64,000 bases of DNA from Plectrocnemia conspersa (lineage: Eukaryota > Arthropoda > Insecta > Trichoptera > Polycentropodidae). Positions 57,132 to 64,000 of this stretch are shown piece after piece (the stretch's first letter is position 1; every line of letters begins with the position of its first letter). A program made the translations under genes and the position numbers. The stretch is from contig VTFK01000069.1 in assembly GCA_009617715.1 (NCBI GenBank), positions 868,001 through 932,000 on the forward strand. The letters run 5' to 3'. The notes beneath the pieces are model-generated. The model ran no database searches. It saw only the letters and a program-made list of their open reading frames with translations, and had not been told where the DNA came from.

Positions 57132-58029
57132 TGGTTGAACGTTTTACATTTGGTTAATATTTTAAAATCATATACTTGAATCATACTAGTAGCCCAGCAT
57201 GTGGTTGTTCAGATCTGATAATTTATATTTTGAACGGATAGTTTTAACCGGATGTTATATCTACTGAGGACTGAAAATGTATTCCAAAACGATTTTCATG
57301 AAATGAAATTTTTTTTTAAATATTTTTGGGATAGATTCGAGACTATTTTTTCAAGATTTTTTAAGGAATAACCACATGAAACAGAATGTATTGATTTTTT
57401 TGCTTCATTAAATTCAGTTTACTAATTACTAATAATATAATCTATAAAAACAAAAAAAATATATAATTCAGCTGGTACCGTTATTGATTTTTCGTTATTT
57501 CTTTGCTTCTTCCTTAAATAGTTTATTGTAAATTTTGCTAAAACATTTGTTGAAATCCTATCTTGTCTAGTATGTTTTTTAACGTTCAAATGGCAAAAAA
57601 ACACAACAAAAAAATATTTTATTGAAATAGTTTATTGTTTTTTCTGAAGGCCACAGATATTTTATTTATTTCTTGTTTATGCTGCGTACTTTGCATCTGA
57701 AGCTGTCAAAAAAATTTTCACGGTTGTGTCCTATTTTAACGAAAAGCCTATTTTTATGCTTCAATAGCACGAGTTAATCCCTTATTTGTATATGACTGAC
57801 ATCATTTTTAATTAAAAAGCTGAATTTAAAGATTATTTAATTACTTAATTTAATTTCTAAAATATAAACATGATGAAATGAATATAATTTATTTAAAAAA
57901 TAACAATTCAATGCTTATATATAAACAAACATAAATAAAATATATTTTCATCTGTTTTTTAAATATACAAATATGTATTATATAATTATCATTAGTGCTT
58001 CTAAATTAAACTGAAATACTATTTTTTCT

Positions 58030-58370
58030 GCCCATTCCGTATATATTTATTTATACGCATCCCATCCCCAGCAAAACAAGGGTGTTTCCAATTTTCACAG
58101 GTAATTAACGATTCCCTTTCATTAGACGGAACGGCTATCATCGCATTATATCAAACCAATGGTTAAACCGAACTAAATTGTGGTGTTGTTTCGCAATTAG
58201 TGAAATTACAGCCGAACGAAACACTATCTAGGGGGCGCCGATAAGTCCAGCAAATAGGCAATAGACTGGTTATTATTAAAGCCGAATCGTTTCGACCGTC
58301 GGCCTCGTTATAAGCGATATAACTCGCTTTTAATGAATGCCGATCGTATGTATGTATGAAGTTATAATAT
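58030..58370. promoter_or_regulatory. Island with TAAT-type motifs, candidate enhancer
   Basis: G+C-rich words (GGGGGCGCCGATAAG, TTTCGACCGTCGGCCTCG) mix with several TAATTA/CAATTAG homeodomain-type sites (GGTAATTAACG at 58101, CGCAATTAGTG at 58191). Such mixing is common in developmental enhancers. No open frame of note. Confidence 0.32.
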
Positions 58371-59889
58371 AACCTATATATTGTTCTCTGATTATATCGA
58401 TGATTAATGACACCTGGTTGTGGTGTTCGATCTGTAGTTTATGGTTTTGCTGCAACTATTCAAGTGGAGAAGATACTAATTACATAATGTAAAAAAATGG
58501 TTGATTTAATTAATGTGGTTAAATGTGTTATTTTATGTAAATATAAATAATTTATATTGTCAATATAATTATTGTTTTTTCGCTAATTTTATCTACAATC
58601 AAATATACTATTTATTTATGTTTCGATTTGCGATTCTAGATTAAAGAAAATGCTGGTTTTATTATCGATATAAATTCTTAGCTCTAAATAAAAATCTGAG
58701 ATTAATTAGTCGAAGCCAAATAATCGGAGGGAAGAAATTGAAGCTTCGCCTCGAAGGCGTTTTAATGAGATGTTTTCACTTAATTAACTATATTTATCAA
58801 AGCATCGCAAAGGAAACATCTATTTTTGGGGTTGGCAAAATACACTCGTCAATGTATGTACGTGTTGGTGTTATTTCGAAGAAGTTAACTCGCGAAGTAG
58901 GGCTGAACCCATATTAATTAACACGCAGCGTATATATGTAATACGAACAATGCGAGAGTTGTTTTATCATTAGTTCGCTAATTGTTTATATTAACGCGCT
59001 GTTATAAATCATGATTAGCTTGTAATTTTATAATTTATATGTAATCACTAATTTAGTGGCAAGTGTTTGATTTAATTGCGTATTATCGTTCATATATATT
59101 ATTAAAAACAGAAAAAAAATATTTTTAAAAAAAGTAGTAGCTTTTTATATTTTGGAGAATTAGAGTATTAGAGTAATTATATTTTCGATCAATTTTTATA
59201 TTTGAAAAATCTGTATGTTCAGAATAAATCTCATTTGACTTACTATGCCATATACTGATTTTTTTGGATCATTAACAGGACCACTCTTAACTTATGCTAT
59301 TTAATCACAAAATAAATAAGCTAATTCAGGTTAATTAGGTACGTTTTTACGGTCTAAATATTTTTTTTGTTAAAATGGGGCACCACCGTGAGAAACCTTT
59401 TAACAGCTAAAGTTGCAAAGTACGTGCCATAAAACAGAAAATGTTGAAATATTTGTTGCATTGAAAAAAAAAAACAGAAAGGCTGTTTGTAAGCTGTTTA
59501 ACGACCAACGACAGAATATTTTTAAAAAACAATGAATTATCCTACATGATGGCTTAATATATGTATAATAACGGCAAAAAAAGGAGTAGAGATTTGTAAA
59601 TCAATATGACGAGAATGAATATTTGCCATAAATACAATAAATTTAATTTATTGTAAAAATGAATATTTCTTTAGCACATTTTTTCTTATAAAAAAGCACT
59701 GAGTAAATCTGACCGGTACTAGTGATATTAACTGCTGCTCTAAACTGTTATTTAACAGTTGAGAAACGTGTTAAAAAAACACTGTGACACTGATTAGTTA
59801 ATATAAATTTTAGTTTAAAGATTAACGTATTTTTTTACAATACTACTTCTGTAGTTAAGTGAAGTATTAATAGATTATATAATTCACCA

Positions 59890-60410
59890 ATTTACATATT
59901 ATATGTACGATTATCCCAAACGAATCGAGCAATATCGTGGGTATCGACGACCCTCAAACGATCGACTAGAACCACCCTTACCACCCTCGCTGCCGACTTC
60001 CGGCTCGATGGCGCCGGGAAGTTCCCGCCAAACTTTCCGGAAATATTCAAATGAAAATTCTGCCAGCATTCCGGTGCCCGGCTAATGAACCGGCTAACAG
60101 AGCCGTGCACTATTTGTTTAGGGACTTAACCCTTTTTAAACAACCGCCGCCACCACCATACCTTTTAATTAAAATATGGCGTCTGGCGCGGTGGTTGACA
60201 CAATATTATCCAATAACCGGACTCTCACCGAATCTCAAACTCTTGTAATTATATCCGCCAAGTTGCTGGAGCCCTTATAAACAAATGTTGCATATTGTAT
60301 GATATTGGATATTGCTCGTTGCGCAACGCGATTGTTGCTCTCGCGCGCCTGATTGTTACCCGCCTCTGGCTAGCGCAAAATTAATTAAGCGTGAACCAAG
60401 AGTAAGGCGT
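59890..60410. promoter_or_regulatory. CpG-rich island, candidate promoter or enhancer
   Basis: A 500-bp block includes TCGCTGCCGACTTCCGGCTC, GATGGCGCCGGGAAGTTCCC, CCGCCGCCACCACCATACC and GCTCTCGCGCGCCTG. Frames on both strands are open for 60-72 codons without any family resemblance. Confidence 0.32.
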
Positions 60411-61959
60411 AATATTACTAAACGCAAACTAGTTGTATTTAAAAATATAATTTCGTTAGTTATATAAATATATTTTTTGTATTATATATAGAAATTTTTT
60501 TAAAATGATTTACGACAAACTTTACTAAATCAAAATGGCGTAATTTTTTTTTGAAGAAGGAAGAATAAGGGACGTGATCGCGACTCTCCTGGGCACTCTT
60601 AATCTTACAGCTAAAAGTCAGCAATCTATTGCATTTTATATTAATAAAACCAATTGATGAATTACGTTATCAATATTAAAAATTATTTAAAATAAAAATT
60701 ATTAAGAAATTGCTACAAAAATAAGTTTTAAAATATCTGGTCTAAAATAAAAAAGGCGATGATCATCAACACACGCAGATTTGGTTAGAGTTTATTTTGT
60801 AAAATATTTTTTTAAGTTGCAAAAAAAAATTAAATTTATGTAATTCAGATAACCGTGCAAATAAAATTTCTGCAATGTTAAAAAATATAAAAAAACAAAT
60901 AATATACGACAGTTCAAAAAAGTCATTGATAGTGAATGAAGTGACTTATTTTTTGAAGTTTTCAATAAATTTTAATTTTTAAAAATATATAGATATAATT
61001 TAAAAAAAAACAACAAAAACGTTTGATTTATTATGAAAAATGATGTTTTTTAAGAATAATTTAAGCTCTGTAGATATGTACTGACTTGCTCTAATGCTGC
61101 TTTCTAAGAATTTTCAAGGAACTGCTAAACATATTAGATACTGCGTATATAGCTATATGTGTCAACCTTCTGAAATACGTTGCTCAGTATTATTATTATT
61201 TTTGCACATAAAATTCAGGTGCTCTTGAAACGATTAACTTGCATTAAATATTTTTTACATACAGCTCTATTATTTTTTTAAATATTAAAAAAAAAATAAC
61301 ACCAATTGTATTGTATGAATAAGCAACACATACAGTGCGTGTGTGAACGTGTGCGTATGTGAGTCTATATTAACATGTGTATATAAAGTTTTTGCATACA
61401 CCTGATAATTTAATGAATGATAATTTTATTCGTAGCATTTTATTTTTATTACGAAAAAATTGTTTTTTTACAGATTTATTACAATTATCATTTTTAAACA
61501 GTATAAATTATGAGTATTTAAATTTTTTTTACATAGATCAAAAAACTTTGAATTAGAGACAGTAACACAGGCTAACTAATTTTTTTAGTCATGAACATTT
61601 AAAATTAAAAAAATAGTAACCGCTTAAATATTTAAATTATTGTAATTGTTAATTTATTTTACGCTTTGCTACTAGAAAAATCGTATAGGTCTTAAAAAAA
61701 TATTTAGAGAAAAATCTAGGATCATTTTTACGGTATAATTGTTTGTTTTAAGAAAATGGAACATAATTTTCATATATACAGGTATCAATCCAACAATAAA
61801 TATTTACATTTATTGCGCTAAAAATAAAACTTTGCTTGTTCATAATTCTAAAAAATATTTTCCATTAGTTTCAATGGCTTTTTTATTGCATCTTGTACGT
61901 ATTTATAAATTATTAAAACGCAATGGTCTAGTCACTAGATAGATAAAATACCACTACTC

Positions 61960-62370
61960 TAATACCTCTCTTCGTATGCGAGAGATAAAAACATTCCAAT
62001 TATTCCACTCCTTATCCCACGGGCCGCTTTAGTCGCCTTCTAAATTCATAATGCTCGTTCACAATTCGACCCTGTACACACACACAGGCCAGAAGTGCGT
62101 TAAATATTTATCTCAAAACTATTGTTCGTTTAATTTTATCCCGAAAATTGAGCACGCTTCGATGTCCCGCGCGGGACGTTCCAAACGTCTCACTAGAGAC
62201 TCTGGAATAAATATTTACAGGTGCAAAGGGTACCAACCGGTACTAGTAGAAAACGTCTTTTTTGCTGATTTAGCAGAAGGTCGTCGTTAGGCATCCCCGG
62301 CCAAATGAACGAACGGAACAACCCCCGGGAGCGGATTAAACGATGGACCGGAAAGGGGGTGAGTTTTCAG
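61960..62370. promoter_or_regulatory. CpG-rich island with palindrome and plus-strand donor-like end
   Basis: GTCCCGCGCGGGAC at 62164-62177 is a perfect 14-bp palindrome. The island ends in GGGG-GTGAGT (62359-62364), a strong splice-donor match on the plus strand. Upstream frames carry no recognisable protein, so a non-coding first exon on the plus strand is only a possibility. Confidence 0.3.
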
Positions 62371-62739
62371 ATTTAATGAATATCTAATTAACTCTTCACT
62401 TGTATCTCTTTATATTAATATAAATATACATACATAAATATTAATATTCAGTTGTAAATTAGCTCACCAGAATAGGTTTTAAGATAAATTTATTTGACTT
62501 ATATATTATTAATTGAAATATAATAATTTATCTGCTTTTATGCCACTTCCTAAGTTATTCATTATAGAAACAAAACGAAAACCACCAGTTGAATTATAAC
62601 ATAATTCATGAGTAATTTTATATTAGTGTTTAAATAAATCATATTATGATTTTCATAATTATATTATATTAATTTTTAAATAGAATATGTTTCACTAAAT
62701 CGATAAACAAATTTAATGTTTATGTTACGGTAGTTATAT

Positions 62740-63320
62740 TTTTACTGGCGTTTCAGTGAAGCTATATATATATTTATAAGAACGAAAATATAATTTAATT
62801 AACAGCTACCATAAATTCTTTCTAAATGTCAATTTGCTGTTAACTCAACCCAAACCTAATCTAAAAGATTTAACTTAACTCAAATTGACATAAAAAGAGT
62901 TTTAAAATTAACTTTAGTTTAGAGCAGTATCATTTAAATAATAATTTATTTTAGTAGGGTGACTGGCCAAAATGTTTTGAACGTACATGTATTAGATCAT
63001 CTGCGCAGTGAATAAATACAGATTCACTGATATTGACTAGTGAAATTATATTTTATTATTTTTATTCATTTCATTATTTTTGGCTTAGTTATTGGAGTTA
63101 TTTTTTAAGTTTTAGAAATATAACTTTACTAAGAAATACACATTTATTGATATAGTTACAAGTTCTAAAAATAACTACATTTTAAAACTTGATTTAGATT
63201 AATTCGTTTGGCAACTGCCAAATTGAGTTTAATATATATTTTATCGCAGCATATAATTTTACTAGCGCCTATTATTTAAATTGTATTTTCGCTAGTAGAA
63301 ATATTTTTATACCGGTGAAA
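62740..63320. mobile_element. Inverted-arm element, copy 3
   Basis: The left arm holds CGTTTCAGTGAAGCTATAT, TTCTAAATGTC and AACTCAACCCAAACCTAATC. The right arm holds TTCGTTTGGCAACTGCCAAA, TTGAGTTTAATATATATTTTA and GCAGCATATAATTTTACTAG. It is the same block order as copy 1 but about 580 bp, enlarged in the middle. Further CTAGT/ACTGG-AAA motifs continue to about 63400, so a second nested copy is possible. Confidence 0.55.
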
Positions 63321-63729
63321 ATGTATTAAAATATAATTTTACTGGAACAGTTTTTAAAAATATATTTTTACTAGTAAGAATATAACTTTAATAAAAATTC
63401 ACAGTCACTATAACATAAGTGATTTATAACCTATATTATTAATTAACTATATAACGATTTCATTATTTAGGTACTTTACTATAATCAATTATTGACTTTT
63501 TTTTGCAATTTATAAATCTATAATAACAAATAACTTTGTAGCATATGGGTTCCAATATCTTTTAATTTTTTTAAGTAATATTAAAAAAATTACCACAAAA
63601 ATCTGCTTTTAAAATGCTAATATTTTAAAACAATTAATGCTTTTAATTAAGGTAATTATGGTACTCAAAAACCTGTTAAGGTAACTATAACCCTATTATT
63701 ACTGTGATAGATACAGCAGCCATTCAAAA

Positions 63730-63800
63730 AAAATAATAAATATTATTATTATTTATATTTATATTATTATTATTATAATAAATATTATTATTATTTTCAG
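63730..63800. repeat. ATT/AAT trinucleotide microsatellite, imperfect palindrome
   Basis: AATAATAAATATTATTATTA-type repeats followed by their complement give a self-complementary AT-only block about 70 bp long. Confidence 0.8.
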
Positions 63801-64000
63801 GACGCGTAGTTTTTGCTATTTTTTATAAAAAAAAAATCACAGCCGAAATAATATAAACTCTTTTGTTGATTCAAAACTGAATTAAAAATTATATTTGCAT
63901 GAAATTTAATTAAAAAAGTGTCATTTTCTGCAAAAATCAGCGATTTTTAAGCGGTTATAAATATTATATTCACGAGTAATTCAAAATCGCATAATGATTA

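Larger units (their letters stand above)
47933..64000. other. Upstream intron or 5' region of the CARP gene
   Basis: The acceptor at 47933-47934 shows that at least one more exon lies upstream. No minus-strand segment up to 64000 encodes a recognisable signal peptide, or the W-W-x-Y motif, with a donor in the required phase. The region holds CpG-rich islands (48.5, 53.4, 54.4, 58.0, 59.9 and 62.0 kb), a hAT remnant (50.0 kb), a Tc1 remnant (55.8 kb), a fold-back MITE (56.4 kb) and inverted-arm repeats (56.8 and 62.7 kb). The intervals 48.9-49.9, 51.1-52.1, 57.2-57.9, 58.5-59.3 and 60.5-61.9 kb are AT-rich, and I see nothing definite in them. Confidence 0.7.

Noticed and set aside
59378..59430. 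Zinc-finger-linker-like HHREKPFNS on the plus strand
   Set aside because: It is followed at once by a stop and has no C2H2 spacing on either side; such a short match can arise by chance.

Overview
This window is AT-rich eukaryotic DNA, roughly a quarter to 30% G+C by eye, with very little coding sequence. The protein matches (an arthropod-type carbonic anhydrase-related protein, a possible chemoreceptor fragment, and decayed Tc1, hAT and LINE elements) point to an insect. A beetle is my guess, but nothing here fixes the order. There is no bacterial gene structure: no operon, ribosome binding site, CRISPR array or origin.

The one real gene I can support is a carbonic anhydrase-related protein of the CA10/CA11 (CARP) family on the minus strand. 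Three internal coding exons are visible: 47796..47932, 38008..38199 and 8003..8098. Each is bounded by consensus splice sites, and the reading frame stays open from one to the next. Together they give 141 whole codons, plus the last two bases of a split codon at the start, from the middle of the protein. The introns between them are 9596 and 29909 nt. The exons for the signal peptide and N-terminus must lie upstream (beyond 47932, possibly beyond 64000). Those for the C-terminal third must lie below 8003 or off the window. The protein keeps two of the three zinc-binding histidines of active carbonic anhydrases and has Gln at the third, so it should be a non-catalytic, probably secreted or surface protein.

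The rest is intron and flanking DNA. It holds three layers. First, about twenty G+C- and CpG-rich islands of 150-600 bp stand out from the AT-rich background and are candidate cis-regulatory elements. Second, there are decayed transposon genes: three Tc1/mariner remnants (25.1, 37.1 and 55.8 kb), two hAT remnants (22.7 and 50.0 kb), a non-LTR reverse transcriptase remnant (43.1 kb), and a fragment of a Cys-rich transposon-type protein of uncertain superfamily (33.6 kb). Third, there are non-autonomous elements and repeats: a near-palindromic fold-back MITE (56.4 kb), a MITE with subterminal repeats (14.75 kb), an inverted-arm family in three copies (0.4, 56.8 and 62.7 kb), a four-copy interspersed family (4.3, 16.1, 32.9 and 34.3 kb), a decayed tandem array (11.6-12.3 kb), a tRNA-like SINE head (9.96 kb) and several diverged repeat pairs.

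A minus-strand segment at 18.6-19.0 kb resembles an insect gustatory receptor and appears to be a nested, broken receptor gene in the large intron. No coherent multi-gene system is visible. The most unusual points are the partly preserved zinc site of the CARP protein, the island-studded giant introns, and the unclassified transposon protein bracketed by direct copies of one repeat.
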